DNA from: SCGC-AG-212-J23 sp035762345
GTDB taxonomy: Bacteria; Pseudomonadota; Gammaproteobacteria; Burkholderiales; SG8-39
NCBI GenBank assembly: GCA_035762345.1
Contig: DASTPE010000131.1
Span: 9,934-73,933, forward strand
Direction: 5' to 3'
DNA: 64,000 nucleotides
This document shows positions 40,754-49,767 of the stretch, one piece after another. Made by a program: the position numbers and the translations under genes. The notes below the pieces were generated by a model. That model had not been told where the DNA came from. It saw nothing but the letters and a program-made list of their open reading frames with translations, and did not search any database. Numbering within the stretch: the stretch's first letter is position 1; each line of letters begins with the position of its first letter.

Positions 40754-41875
40754 TCAAGAATCGGGCTCGAGGCGCGCGAGAACGCCGTGCGCCTCGTCGG
40801 TTAGCAGGTAGATGAAGCCGTCGGGCCCGGCGCGCACGTCGCGGATGCGTCCCAGCACGCCCTTCAGCAGGCGCTCTTCCTTTACCACTTTCTCGCCGTC
40901 GAGCTGCAGGCGCACGAGCATCTGGTCGCGCAGCGCGCCGACGAAGAGGTTGCCCTTCCAGCGCGGGAAGCGCTCGCCGGTGTAGAACGCCATGCCCGAG
41001 GGCGCGATCGAGGGCACCCAGTAGTAGAGCGGCTGCTCCATGCCTTCTTTGGCCGTGCCCTCGCCAATCTTGGTTCCGATGCCGTAGTTGACGCCATAGG
41101 TGATCACGGGCCAGCCATAGTTGAGCCCCGCGCGGATCACATTGATTTCGTCGCCGCCCTGCGGCCCGTGCTCGTGGGTCCACAAGAGCCCGGTCTGCGG
41201 ATGCAGCGCCGCTCCCTGCATGTTGCGGTTTCCGAGCGTGAACTTCTCCGGCCTCCACCCGTTTCGCCCGACGAAGGGATTGTCCTTCGGCACCCGCCCG
41301 TCGTCGTGCAGCCGGATCACCGAGCCGGCGTGGTCGTCGGGGCGCTGAGCGCGATCACGCTCGCCGCGGTCTCCCAGCGTGAGATACAGGTATCCCTCGC
41401 GATCGAACACGATGCGCCCGCCAAAGTGCTGGCCCGCGCGGCCTTTCGGAGCTTGTCTGAAGAGGACTTGCACGTTTTCCAGGCGCTGGCCGGCAAACCG
41501 CCCGCGCGCGAGCTCGGTGCCGACGCCGTCGCTGCCGCGCGCCGCGTACGCGAGGTACACAAGCGGGTTGCTTTTGAAATCCGGGTGCAGCACGACATCG
41601 TGCAGCCCGCCCTGCCCGTGCACCGTTACCTGGGGCAGCCCTTCGATCGGTTCCGGAACAAGTTTTCCTTGGGAGACGACGCGAAGCCGGCCGGCCTTTT
41701 CCGTGACCAGCATCCGGCCGTCCGGAAGAAAGGCGAGCGACCACGGCTGCTCGAGGCCCTCGACGACCTTCACGACGCGGAAAGAATGCTCCTCCGAACG
41801 GAGCGTCTGCGCGGCTGCGCCGAGCGGCAATGTAGCGAAGAGTGTGACAAGGAGGCAAACCAGATTACGACGCAT
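40754..41875 (-). CDS. PQQ-dependent sugar dehydrogenase (glucose/sorbosone dehydrogenase family)
   Basis: 373 residues from the ATG at 41875 with AAAGGA upstream. A signal peptide (LVCLLVTLFATLPLGAAAQ) leads to a six-bladed propeller: LEQPWSLAFLPDGRMLVTEK, GGLHDVVLHPDF, GRIVFDREGYLYLTLGDRG, GNRNMQGAALHPQTGLLWTHEHGPQGGDEIN in sense. The His of the first blade, the HEHGPQGGDE block and the YGVNYGIGT loop match the Asd/YliI soluble aldose dehydrogenases, which bind PQQ in the periplasm. Whether this organism makes PQQ cannot be told here. Confidence 0.9.
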   Translation of the reverse strand: MRRNLVCLLVTLFATLPLGAAAQTLRSEEHSFRVVKVVEGLEQPWSLAFLPDGRMLVTEKAGRLRVVSQGKLVPEPIEGLPQVTVHGQGGLHDVVLHPDFKSNPLVYLAYAARGSDGVGTELARGRFAGQRLENVQVLFRQAPKGRAGQHFGGRIVFDREGYLYLTLGDRGERDRAQRPDDHAGSVIRLHDDGRVPKDNPFVGRNGWRPEKFTLGNRNMQGAALHPQTGLLWTHEHGPQGGDEINVIRAGLNYGWPVITYGVNYGIGTKIGEGTAKEGMEQPLYYWVPSIAPSGMAFYTGERFPRWKGNLFVGALRDQMLVRLQLDGEKVVKEERLLKGVLGRIRDVRAGPDGFIYLLTDEAHGVLARLEPDS

Positions 41876-42011
41876 GGTCCTTTTATTGTATGGCCTTCGC
41901 AAAGCCGGCCCGCACGCCTCGAGCGCGTTGAGCTGCGCGGGCCGAAATGAAACTCTCCATGGACATACCTTGCGCCTGTTACTAGCATGGTCTTTTTGGG
42001 CGCGCATACTC

Positions 42012-42827
42012 ATGCGATACACCGTACACAAATTGCTCGGCATCGCAATCATCGCCGCTGCGACGACAGTGGGCGCAGCGGAAGGCGATATTCCGGATCA
42101 CCCGGCGCTGTCTGCCAAGTGGTACTTCGGCGCCGGCCTGTTCATTCCGAAGACCACCACCGAGGCGCGCCTCACTTCGAGCACGCTGGGCGCCGGCGCC
42201 ATCATCGACTTCGAAGATTCGCTCGGCATCGACGACGAGAAGGAGGTGCCGGGCTTCATGGCGCGCTGGAGGATCAACCACCGCTGGCGAATCGAGGCCG
42301 AGTATTTCGAGCTCAATCGCAGCGCGACGCGCGCCACGAACCGCGAGATCCAGTGGGGCGACGTGGTATTCCCGATCAACACACAGGTGTCGACCAACTT
42401 CGACTTCTCGGACCTGCGCGTTTCGGTCGGCTACTCGTTCTTCCGCACGAAGGACAAGGAACTGGGCGCAGGCCTGGGTTTCCACGTCGCGTCGTACGAC
42501 GCAAGCCTGAGGACCGCCAATTTCGGCAGCGACTCGGAGGACGTGACCGCGCCATTGCCGGTGTTCACCATTTACGGACAATTTGCGCTTACTGACCGCT
42601 GGGCGGTGAGCGCCCGCCTCGACCGGCTCTCGCTGGATTACGACAAGTACGAGGGCAGCATCGGCGCGCTCGGAGTCGACCTCATGTACCAGCCGTTCCG
42701 GCACTTCGGGTTCGGTATCGGTTTCCGCTCGCTGCTCTTCGATCTCAAGGTAGAGGAGAACTCGCGCCAGCTCGAGGTCAGGCAGACTTTCCAAGGGCCT
42801 ATCTTGTTCGTCACGGGCAACTTCTAG
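42012..42827 (+). CDS. Outer-membrane beta-barrel protein
   Basis: 271 residues: signal peptide (LLGIAIIAAATTVGAAEG), then KWYFGAGLFIPKTTTEARLT and alternating-polarity strands such as WRIEAEYFELN, FDFSDLRVSVGYSFF and AVSARLDRLSLDYD, ending with a terminal Phe (LFVTGNF). About 10-12 strands are likely. It resembles OmpW/OprF-like general barrel folds, but no family is clearly recognised. No neighbours suggest a substrate. The start ATG has no strong ribosome site. Confidence 0.75.
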   Translation: MRYTVHKLLGIAIIAAATTVGAAEGDIPDHPALSAKWYFGAGLFIPKTTTEARLTSSTLGAGAIIDFEDSLGIDDEKEVPGFMARWRINHRWRIEAEYFELNRSATRATNREIQWGDVVFPINTQVSTNFDFSDLRVSVGYSFFRTKDKELGAGLGFHVASYDASLRTANFGSDSEDVTAPLPVFTIYGQFALTDRWAVSARLDRLSLDYDKYEGSIGALGVDLMYQPFRHFGFGIGFRSLLFDLKVEENSRQLEVRQTFQGPILFVTGNF

Positions 42828-42855
42828 CGCGCCCGAGCTGGACGCGAGAAAGCGG

Positions 42856-44097
42856 CTAGCGAATCCGCTCGAGCAGCGCGTTCAGCCGCTCGGAGACGAC
42901 AGCCGAGTCGAGCACGCTCATGTGCGTCTCGTCGAACCCTTCGACGCGCACCGCCCCCTGCTGGACCGACCCTCGCAACTGGCTGGCCAGGCTCACGGTG
43001 CCGTCGCTCGCCTCGCCGACCGAGACGCCTTCCTGCCGGAACGCGAACATGAGGTAGTGGGGCACCCCGGGATCGTCCGCGTACAGCGAGCGCAGGTAAT
43101 CGCTGTCCGGAGCCATGTCGATCCATACCCGCACCACCGCAGGCGCGGTCTTGACGCCCAGCTCCGCGGCCTTGTGCCCGTCCCACGGCGTGGCGATCGA
43201 GACGAAGAGTGGAATGGTGGCCTTGCCGCGATAGCGCTGCAGGAATCCGCGCGACACCAGGCCACCCATGCTGTGCGCGACCACGGCGAACGAGCCGAAG
43301 CCATACTGCAGCTCGAGCTTGCGCATCGTTTGCGTGAGGTGATCCGCCACGGCCGCAAGTGAAGCACCTGAGGGGTAGTAGTAAACCCACGGCTGAAAGC
43401 GCCGCTGGTCGAGGCGCTCGATAAGGGTACGGAAGTTCGCCGGAGTACCGCTGATACCGTGCACGAAGAGGACTGGGGTCTTCGTGCTGTCGTAGGCACC
43501 GAGGAAATATACGCCGGGATGGCCCCTAAGCAGGAAATCGAACGGCCGCCACAACCCATCTTCCGCAACGGCTTCGTCGAAACGCGGATCGCCGAGCTTT
43601 GCGACCTCGCCTACGGCGGTCACCTGGCCTAGCGACAGCTCCAGCTGCTCGCGGAATGAGCGCGCCTGCAGCGCGGCGATATCCACAGTACCCGCAAGCG
43701 CCGCGCTCCGCGCGGGTATGTGGAGCGCGAGATCAGTGCGCCGCTCGCCGGGTGCGCAGGTCAACAGACGCTCGCGGTCGAGCGCGAGGTAAGGCTCCCC
43801 CGGTTGCAGCTTGAGATCGCTATTGAGATCCTGAAAAGCGGCTAGGCCATAGGTCCCCGCGTTCGCGCCGAGCAGCCACTGGCCGGGGCCCTCGAGCACG
43901 AAATGGTCGGCCACCTGCCACGAATCGCCGGCCGGACGCGCGAGCACCACGACGATCGGCGCCGTCTCACGGCGCTCGGCATCCACGCGGCCGCCGATCC
44001 GGCAAAACGCGTCGAGCTTCTCCTGCTGATCCTTGACCGCGAACATGCCGCAGCCGCACAGTGCGGCCGCGAATAGGATGCAGGGGACGATTCGCAT
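42856..44097 (-). CDS. Lipase-like alpha/beta hydrolase lipoprotein
   Basis: 413 residues with lipobox ALCGC (Cys ~16). The hydrolase core is in the second half: VLFVHGISGTPANFRTLIER (oxyanion and lid region), VAHSMGGLVSR with the nucleophile Ser, and a C-terminal DETHMSVLDS His. It is like the PGAP1/DUF676-type or lipase_2 alpha/beta hydrolases. The first ~190 residues are an Ig-like/carbohydrate-binding-like region of unknown role. It should act at the periplasmic face of a membrane on an unknown ester or acyl substrate. Site 1 of the CCACC motif lies 39 bases upstream. Confidence 0.82.
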   Translation of the reverse strand: MRIVPCILFAAALCGCGMFAVKDQQEKLDAFCRIGGRVDAERRETAPIVVVLARPAGDSWQVADHFVLEGPGQWLLGANAGTYGLAAFQDLNSDLKLQPGEPYLALDRERLLTCAPGERRTDLALHIPARSAALAGTVDIAALQARSFREQLELSLGQVTAVGEVAKLGDPRFDEAVAEDGLWRPFDFLLRGHPGVYFLGAYDSTKTPVLFVHGISGTPANFRTLIERLDQRRFQPWVYYYPSGASLAAVADHLTQTMRKLELQYGFGSFAVVAHSMGGLVSRGFLQRYRGKATIPLFVSIATPWDGHKAAELGVKTAPAVVRVWIDMAPDSDYLRSLYADDPGVPHYLMFAFRQEGVSVGEASDGTVSLASQLRGSVQQGAVRVEGFDETHMSVLDSAVVSERLNALLERIR

Positions 44098-44135
44098 ACC
44101 GGCGATCGGGACAATAGCAAAGTTCGCTCGTCATA

Positions 44136-44150
44136 CCACCAAGGTAGGAT
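44136..44150. promoter_or_regulatory. CCACCAAGGTAGGAT motif, site 1
   Basis: CCACCAAGGTAGGAT in the divergent region between the lipoprotein gene (start 44097) and the receiver gene (start 44201). Two more copies, CCACCAAAGTACGAT (49768) and CCACCTAAGTAGGAT (50076), give consensus CCACCWARGTASGAT. It may bind a regulator of the neighbouring two-component system. Confidence 0.5.
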
Positions 44151-44200
44151 TTCGCCGCGGGCCGCACGTGCGTAATGTGGTCGCTGCTACCCGGGCGACC

Positions 44201-44608
44201 ATGCACTCGATCCGGCCCAAGAACGGACATACCGTCACGCGCGCCTTGTACATCGTCGAAAGCGACGTGGCGGTGCGCGAGGGCCTGACGCGGCTCGCCG
44301 CGTCGCACGGCTTCCAGGCGAGGCCGTGTGCTTCCGCGGAGGCTTTTCTTCTCGAGGCAAGCTCGGGCAACGCCGCCTGTGCCGTGGTCGACATCTCCGG
44401 CGCAGATTTGCGCGATTCCGCCCTCCGGGCGCGGCTGACCGTGCTCGCCCTGCACTTGCCGATCATCGCCCTGTCGTCCCGGGACGACCCGCAGGCCCAA
44501 CGCAGGGCGCGGGAGCTCGGCGCGCGGGCGTTCTTTCGCAAGCCGGTGGACGCTGCGGCGCTGCTCGATTCGATCGACTGGGTCACGCGGAGAGACCCGC
44601 CCGCCTAG
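44201..44608 (+). CDS. Stand-alone receiver domain, FixJ-like
   Basis: About 135 residues. The receiver fold is visible: LYIVESDVAVREGLTRLAA (acidic pocket partly degenerate, VESD), CAVVDISGADLRDS with the phospho-acceptor Asp, LPIIALSSRDD, and ARAFFRKPVDAAALL with the conserved Lys-Pro. No output domain. The strand pattern resembles FixJ/StyR-type receivers. It precedes the kinase-receiver-LuxR gene by 64 bases and probably acts as an accessory phosphate acceptor. The start could be any of several in-frame codons; ATG 44201 was chosen. Confidence 0.78.
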   Translation: MHSIRPKNGHTVTRALYIVESDVAVREGLTRLAASHGFQARPCASAEAFLLEASSGNAACAVVDISGADLRDSALRARLTVLALHLPIIALSSRDDPQAQRRARELGARAFFRKPVDAAALLDSIDWVTRRDPPA

Positions 44609-44610
44609 CT

Positions 44611-44624
44611 TTGACTTAGATCAA
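44611..44624 (+). promoter_or_regulatory. FNR/FixK-type box
   Basis: TTGACTTAGATCAA matches the FNR/ANR/FixK consensus TTGAY-N4-ATCAA with full dyad symmetry except C/T at the fifth base. It is about 49 bases upstream of the fused kinase gene, in a position to activate transcription. It suggests oxygen-responsive control. Confidence 0.65.
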
Positions 44625-44672
44625 GTTCGCGCAGTTGCGCCAAGGTCGCGTTGCGGCTAGCTTGGCGGCCGA

Positions 44673-46655
44673 ATGGAACGCCGCAACAATAAGCCCAAGG
44701 GACCGGCTGGGGACTGGGTCGCGCTCGCGCTGGTCGACCTCCTCGCCTTCGAGCGCCTGCTCGCCGAGCTCGCTTCGCGTTTCGCCGACGTACCGCCCGG
44801 CGCCGTAACGGACGAAATCCGCAGCGCCCTCCATCGGCTGATCGATTTCTTCGGCTACGACCGGTGCACGTACAGCCGGTTCGCCGCCGACGGAACGCTC
44901 AACATCGTCGCTTCCGCGGGGGTCGCAGGCATTGGGCCGCTGCGCCCGGGCGCCTTCGGCGAGGGGAAAGCCTGGTTCCTCGGCGAGCTCCGCGCCGGCC
45001 GGGTGGTCGTGTTACCCGCGTTGCCGAAAGGCTTGCCGTCGCACGCGAAAGCCGAAGCGGAATTCGTCAAGGCGAGCGGGCTGCGCTCGCACCTCTCGAT
45101 CCCGGTGCGCATGCGCGGTCGCACGACCGGCGTGCTCTCGTTCGCGGGGTTTCGCAAGGCGCGCGAATGGCCGAAAGACCTGATTGTGCGACTCACCATC
45201 ATCGCCGAGGTATTCGCGAGCGCCATGGCGCGCGCTCTCTCGGAAGAGGAAGCCCACCACCTGCGCAGCCGGCTGTGGCACGCCGACAGGGTGGCGCGCA
45301 TCAGCGCGCTCACGGCGGCGATCGCGCACCAGCTCAACCAACCGTTGACCGCGATCCTGAGCAACGCACAGGCCGGGCTCGCGAACCTCGAGCGCGGCGA
45401 TGCGCCGCCGCAGGAGATCCGCACCATCTTGGAAGCCGTGGTGCGCGACGACAAGCGCGCCGCCGAGACCATCAGGACGATGCGTGCTTTCCTGCGCCAG
45501 GAAGAAAAAGGCCACGAACCGATCGACCTCGCGAGCGCGCTGCATGAGGTCCTCGGCCTGCTCGCTGCGGAGCTCGCCCGCAAGAGTATCCGCATCGAAG
45601 CGCGGCTCGAGCCGGGATGCCGGGTGAAGGCTGACAAGACCCAGATCGAGCAGGTCGCGCTCAACCTCTTGCTCAACGCCATGCAGGCTATGGAAGGCTC
45701 CCCGTCCGAAGAGCGCCTGATCGGCCTGCGCGCCGCACGCACTGGCGACGGACGTGTCGCCGTGGAGGTTCGCGACTCGGGCGCCGGAATCAAGGCGGAG
45801 GACTTGCAGGCCGTGTTCGAGCCGTTCTGGACGACGCGCAAGGAGGGGCTCGGCCTCGGCCTCGCGATCTGCCGCTCGATCGTGGAAGCTCACGGCGGTG
45901 AGATCGGGGTAGAGCCCAATCCCAAGCGCGGCGTGACTTTCCGCTTCGAGCTTCCCGCCGAAGTCGGCGCGGCGCGGCAACCGCTCGAGGCAGCAGAAGA
46001 TGCGCCTGTCAAAGCAGAAACCGAAGCGCTCGCCTCAGGGCCCGTGGTGTGCGTGGTCGACGACGACGCGGCGGTACGCGCGAGCCTCGCGCGGCTGCTC
46101 GCGGCGCAGGGCTGGCCGGTCGCGTCACATGCGAGTGCAAGAGAGTTCCTCGAGCGCCAGCCGCTCGCGGCGGTCGGCTGCATCCTGCTCGATGACCAAA
46201 TGCCGGGCATGTCGGGCCTGGAGCTGCAGCAGCACCTGGCGCACTTCGACGCGGCGCCCCCGGTGGTGTTTTTGACCGGGCGCGGCGACCTTGCTGCGGG
46301 GGTGCATGCGATGAAGCTCGGCGCGGTGGACTTTCTCGTCAAGCCGCCGGACGCGAACGTGCTCTACGAGGCGGTGCGCAAGGCGCTCGCGCGTCACGCG
46401 GCCCAGAGCACGCATGCGCGCAGCCGCGAGGAGTCGCTAGAGCGGCTTGGCCGCCTGTCGACGCGCGAGCGCGAGGTCATGGTCCACGTAGTGCGCGGCC
46501 GGCTGAACAAACAGATCGCGGCCGACCTCGATATCGCGCTGCAGACGGTGAAGCAGCACCGCGGCCGCGTCATGGAGAAGCTGCAAGTCCGCTCGGTTGC
46601 CGAGCTGGTGCAGATCTACTCGAGCCTAGAACCCGCCGCCGAGCGCCAGATGTAG
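44673..46655 (+). CDS. GAF-kinase-receiver-LuxR fusion two-component protein
   Basis: 660 residues in five parts: GAF domain (~40-185); HisKA box AIAHQLNQPLTAILSNAQAG with H around 218; ATPase domain (~310-425), with NLLLNAMQAMEG, DSGAGI, GLGLGLAICRSIVEAHGG; receiver (~455-575), with VVDDDAAVRASL, CILLDDQMPGMSG (Asp ~506) and FLVKPPD; LuxR helix-turn-helix (~590-655), with LSTREREVMVHVVRGRLNKQI and DIALQTVKQHRGRVMEKL. Normally such FixL-type kinases and FixJ-type regulators are separate proteins; here one polypeptide has both. The soluble GAF sensor suggests a cytoplasmic ligand. An FNR-type box lies upstream. Confidence 0.92.
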   Translation: MERRNNKPKGPAGDWVALALVDLLAFERLLAELASRFADVPPGAVTDEIRSALHRLIDFFGYDRCTYSRFAADGTLNIVASAGVAGIGPLRPGAFGEGKAWFLGELRAGRVVVLPALPKGLPSHAKAEAEFVKASGLRSHLSIPVRMRGRTTGVLSFAGFRKAREWPKDLIVRLTIIAEVFASAMARALSEEEAHHLRSRLWHADRVARISALTAAIAHQLNQPLTAILSNAQAGLANLERGDAPPQEIRTILEAVVRDDKRAAETIRTMRAFLRQEEKGHEPIDLASALHEVLGLLAAELARKSIRIEARLEPGCRVKADKTQIEQVALNLLLNAMQAMEGSPSEERLIGLRAARTGDGRVAVEVRDSGAGIKAEDLQAVFEPFWTTRKEGLGLGLAICRSIVEAHGGEIGVEPNPKRGVTFRFELPAEVGAARQPLEAAEDAPVKAETEALASGPVVCVVDDDAAVRASLARLLAAQGWPVASHASAREFLERQPLAAVGCILLDDQMPGMSGLELQQHLAHFDAAPPVVFLTGRGDLAAGVHAMKLGAVDFLVKPPDANVLYEAVRKALARHAAQSTHARSREESLERLGRLSTREREVMVHVVRGRLNKQIAADLDIALQTVKQHRGRVMEKLQVRSVAELVQIYSSLEPAAERQM

Positions 46656-47999
46656 GTTCACCCGCTGCACCAGGCGCTCTGCCTGCACGCGCAGCAGCGC
46701 GGTGCGCGCGGCGTGCAGCGCCAGGGCCTGCTGCTGCACGGCGCGCAGATCGCCCGCGCCCACGCGGTAGCGCACGCTGGCGAGCTCGAGCGCGCGCGAA
46801 TTGTGGATCACGGACTGGCTAAGAATGGCCTCGCGCTCGTCCAAGGCGAACGCGCTCGACAGCGCGTTCTCCACTTCGCCGAAAGCGCGCGCGCCGACGC
46901 GGCCGTATTCGGCGATCGCCTGCTTCTGCTCGGCGGTCCTGACCTCGATCTGCCCCGTCAGCGCTCCTCCGGTGTAGAGCGGCGCGCTTAGCGAGGCGCC
47001 GGCGCTCCATACTGGATTGTCGCGATCCTTGAGCACGAAAAGGTCGCTCGAGATGCTGGTGACCGCCGCGGTAAGCGAGATGCGCGGTAGCCGCGCCGCC
47101 TTCGCCTCCTCGACGCGATAGAACGCGGCTGCCACGCGCCGCTCGGCAGCGATCACGTCCGGGCGACGCTCGAGCAGCTCCGAGGGCATGCCGACCGGGA
47201 TCGGCCCGGGGAGCGAGGCGAGCTGCGCCGGCACGCTGAGCGCCGCCGCCGGATAGCGCCCGGCGAGAGCCTCGAGCGCGCGCAGCGACTGCTGATAGGC
47301 GAGATCGAGGCTGCGCACGCTGTCGCGGAACGTGGCCAAGTTCGCGCGCGCAAGCGCCATTTCGTACTCATCGCCCCGGCCGACGCGCAGGCGGTCCTGC
47401 ACCAGCGCGAGCTGGCGCTCGGAAGCTCCGGCCATCTCCTCGGCAATCGCCTTCTGCAGGCGCGCTTCAGTGGCGAGAAACCAGCTCTTGGCGACCAGCG
47501 CTGCGAGCGATTTCCGGGCATACTCGGTGTCGAGCGCGGCCGAGGCGTACTGATCCTGCGCCGCGGCGCGTCCTGCCCGCACCCGGCCCCAGAGGTCGAT
47601 TTCCCAGTTCGCGAATATCCCGGCGCCTTCGAGGCCGCTCGAATCGCCGCTCAGCGCACCGCCGCCGCGCGCGAGCGCGTTCACCTGTGGCTTGAGCGTC
47701 GCCCCCGCGACCTTGACGAAGGCCGCGGCCTGCTCGACGCGCGCCGCCGCCACCTGCAGATCGGGGTTGTTGGCGAGCGCCTCCTGCACCAGCGCGTCAA
47801 GCTGCGGGTCGTTGAATCCCGCCAGCCATTTGTCGGCGATCACGCCCGCCGCGCCGCCCTGCGAGGTCCACGCTGCCGGCACCTGTACGTTTGGCAGCGC
47901 CTGCTTTGCGACCTCTGCGCGCTCCGGAGGCGATTTCAGCGCGCAGCCGGAAAGGGCCGCGACAGTGAGTACGTAGCCGAGCCGGCGCGCCACGCCCAT
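46626..47999 (-). CDS. Outer-membrane efflux lipoprotein (NodT/TolC type)
   Basis: 457 residues with lipobox ALSGC (Cys ~19). Two OEP repeats follow, with NPDLQVAAARVEQAAAFVKV, LYTGGALTGQIEVRTAEQKQ and the conserved SELLERRPDVIAAERRVAAA block of NodT-type factors. These lipoproteins form trimeric TolC-like channels. It starts three bases after the HlyD stop with GAGG upstream. It and the two upstream genes would form an envelope-spanning exporter without a dedicated inner pump in the operon. Its end overlaps the fused kinase gene by 30 bases. Confidence 0.9.
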   Translation of the reverse strand: MGVARRLGYVLTVAALSGCALKSPPERAEVAKQALPNVQVPAAWTSQGGAAGVIADKWLAGFNDPQLDALVQEALANNPDLQVAAARVEQAAAFVKVAGATLKPQVNALARGGGALSGDSSGLEGAGIFANWEIDLWGRVRAGRAAAQDQYASAALDTEYARKSLAALVAKSWFLATEARLQKAIAEEMAGASERQLALVQDRLRVGRGDEYEMALARANLATFRDSVRSLDLAYQQSLRALEALAGRYPAAALSVPAQLASLPGPIPVGMPSELLERRPDVIAAERRVAAAFYRVEEAKAARLPRISLTAAVTSISSDLFVLKDRDNPVWSAGASLSAPLYTGGALTGQIEVRTAEQKQAIAEYGRVGARAFGEVENALSSAFALDEREAILSQSVIHNSRALELASVRYRVGAGDLRAVQQQALALHAARTALLRVQAERLVQRVNLHLALGGGF

Positions 48000-48002
48000 G
48001 CC

Positions 48003-49226
48003 TCAGTGAAGCTTGGGAATGAGGTAGTTGAGGTAGGAGCCCACCCGCAGGATTACCTTCCGGATGATGTGGATCGCGTGCAATCCGTCAGTGTAGATCG
48101 CGGCGTCCCCCGCCGCGCCGGCGGCGAGAAAGAGCTCGCGGTCCTTTTCGGCGATGTTGAACTTCACGGCGTAACGGCCGGGGGGCTGCGCCACGATGCC
48201 GGACATGGGAATCGTGCCGGTCGCCGCGAGCTGGCCCTGGCCGATCGCCCAAACCACCGAGTCGACCTTGCCCTTGATAATCTTGCCCGGCAGCGTCTTC
48301 AGCGCGAACTCGACCTCGTTGCCCGGCTTCACCTGGTGCAACTCGTTCTGGTGGTAGAGCGCGACCACCTGCCCGTCGGCTTCAACCAGCGTCATCACCG
48401 GGTTCAGCGGCATGCCGGCGACGAAGCCCCCGGGGCGGAGCTGCAGGTTGATGACATAGCAGTCGCACGGCGAGCGCGTCGTCGTCTGGTCGAGCTCCCA
48501 CTTCGCGTTCTCGAGCTGAGCTCGGATCTGTGCGACCTGCGCGTACTCGCCCTTCGACCTCGCGCCGAGCTTCTGCTGGATCTGGCGCTCGCTCGCGATC
48601 GCTTGCCCCTCGGATGCGCGCGCCTGCACCTCGGCGCTGCGCGCCGCGGCAAGCTGGCTTTCGAGCTCCTGCACATCGGCCATGGCGCGCTCGAGATCGA
48701 ATCGATTGCCGGCACCCGTATTGACGAGCTCGCGGTATTGCTCCACGCGCGTGCGCGCGAGCTGGAGCTTCGCGTTCACCTCGCGCGTGCGGCTCGTCGA
48801 AGCCGCGATCGCGCCGCGTGTTTCGTCGATCCTCGCGCGCGCGCCCTTCTGCGACTCCTCAACCTCGCGCTGCGAGCCTTGCGCGTTCGCGAGCTGCGCT
48901 TCCAGCGTGTTCACCTCGAGCGCATAGGGCGTCGGGTCGATCTTGAACAACACCTCGCCCTTCTTCACCAGTCGGTTGCCTTCCTCCACCGGCACCTCGA
49001 TCACGCGGCCGCGCACCTGCGACACGATGGGTATGGTGTACTTGTAGACGCGCACGTCGGGGGACGAGGGCGCGTAGATGTTGAGCAGCAGGATGAGCGC
49101 CGCGAGGCCGACGATCGGGATGATCACCACGGTGACCTGCGACGCGGTATTCCACGGCAGCCACTTCAGCTTGATGAAGATCAGCCAGACGAAGAACGAG
49201 TAGATGCCGAGAAGAAGGACTTCCAT
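48003..49226 (-). CDS. HlyD-family membrane-fusion protein, YiaV-like
   Basis: 407 residues. An N-terminal membrane stretch (LLLGIYSFFVWLIFIKLKWL and VVIIPIVGLAALILLLNIY) precedes a periplasmic lipoyl domain (VRGRVIEVPVEEGNRLVKKG and GEVLFKIDPTPYALEV), a long coiled coil (~100-270) and a second half-lipoyl with CDCYVINLQLRPGGFV. The two N-terminal helices and a DUF3302 partner are the YiaV/YiaW arrangement of E. coli, rather than EmrA. It follows the DUF3302 gene with no gap. It probably bridges the inner membrane to the outer-membrane factor encoded next. Confidence 0.9.
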   Translation of the reverse strand: MEVLLLGIYSFFVWLIFIKLKWLPWNTASQVTVVIIPIVGLAALILLLNIYAPSSPDVRVYKYTIPIVSQVRGRVIEVPVEEGNRLVKKGEVLFKIDPTPYALEVNTLEAQLANAQGSQREVEESQKGARARIDETRGAIAASTSRTREVNAKLQLARTRVEQYRELVNTGAGNRFDLERAMADVQELESQLAAARSAEVQARASEGQAIASERQIQQKLGARSKGEYAQVAQIRAQLENAKWELDQTTTRSPCDCYVINLQLRPGGFVAGMPLNPVMTLVEADGQVVALYHQNELHQVKPGNEVEFALKTLPGKIIKGKVDSVVWAIGQGQLAATGTIPMSGIVAQPPGRYAVKFNIAEKDRELFLAAGAAGDAAIYTDGLHAIHIIRKVILRVGSYLNYLIPKLH

Positions 49227-49730
49227 CTAGACCGCCGCCTCGTCCTGGCGTGCAAGCTCTTTCTTCAGCTCCCTGAGTTTCGGCGGCAGGGCGCCGCGCG
49301 CTTCCATCGCCTCGAGCTCCTCGCGCAGGTGGAACGCTTCTTCGCGCAGGAGCTTGCCCCCGCGCTGCTTCTCGGCCATCTCGTCGTAGTAGTCCTCATG
49401 CTTGTCGGTACCGTACGCGACGCGGTACGCGACGGGCTTGGTATAGGCCCAGATCCAGGCGAGCGGCCAGAGCAGGCCGCCGAACACCAGCGACAGCAGG
49501 CACAGCGTGGTGATCGCGTCGCGCTGCGGGTGGTGGCGCTTGTGGGCGATCTTTTCGGGCAGCACGTGGACGATCCAGAACACGACGATCGCAACCGCCG
49601 GCACGAGGAACAGCACTACTATTGCGAGGATGTCTGCCGCGGTATCGAGTGCCTCACCTGAGAGGAACGCGGCGCGCGCCGGCGACGCGGCGAGCGCGGT
49701 CAGCAAGCCGGCTGCAAGGTGCTTCAGCAT
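49227..49730 (-). CDS. DUF3302 membrane protein, YiaW-like
   Basis: 167 residues. A signal or first helix (MLKHLAAGLLTALAASPARA) is followed by two strong helices (DILAIVVLFLVPAVAIVVFWIV and TTLCLLSLVFGGLLWPLAWI) and a charged C-terminal tail (KLLREEAFHLREELEAMEAR). The block HVLPEKIAHKRHHPQRDAI is typical of DUF3302. In E. coli the homologue yiaW is next to yiaV. First gene of the three-gene export operon; motif site 2 lies 38 bases upstream. Confidence 0.85.
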   Translation of the reverse strand: MLKHLAAGLLTALAASPARAAFLSGEALDTAADILAIVVLFLVPAVAIVVFWIVHVLPEKIAHKRHHPQRDAITTLCLLSLVFGGLLWPLAWIWAYTKPVAYRVAYGTDKHEDYYDEMAEKQRGGKLLREEAFHLREELEAMEARGALPPKLRELKKELARQDEAAV

Positions 49731-49767
49731 GAACTTATCCTGCCTTCCTGTTTCGAGGGCCGGAATC

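Noticed and set aside
40754..42052. Longer start for the sugar dehydrogenase at 42052
   Set aside because: It would extend into the divergent outer-membrane gene region and place 59 residues before a clear signal peptide; ATG 41875 with AAAGGA fits better.
48006..49661. A 551-residue plus-strand frame over the HlyD and DUF3302 genes
   Set aside because: Antisense shadow of a well-supported operon with motif-rich proteins.
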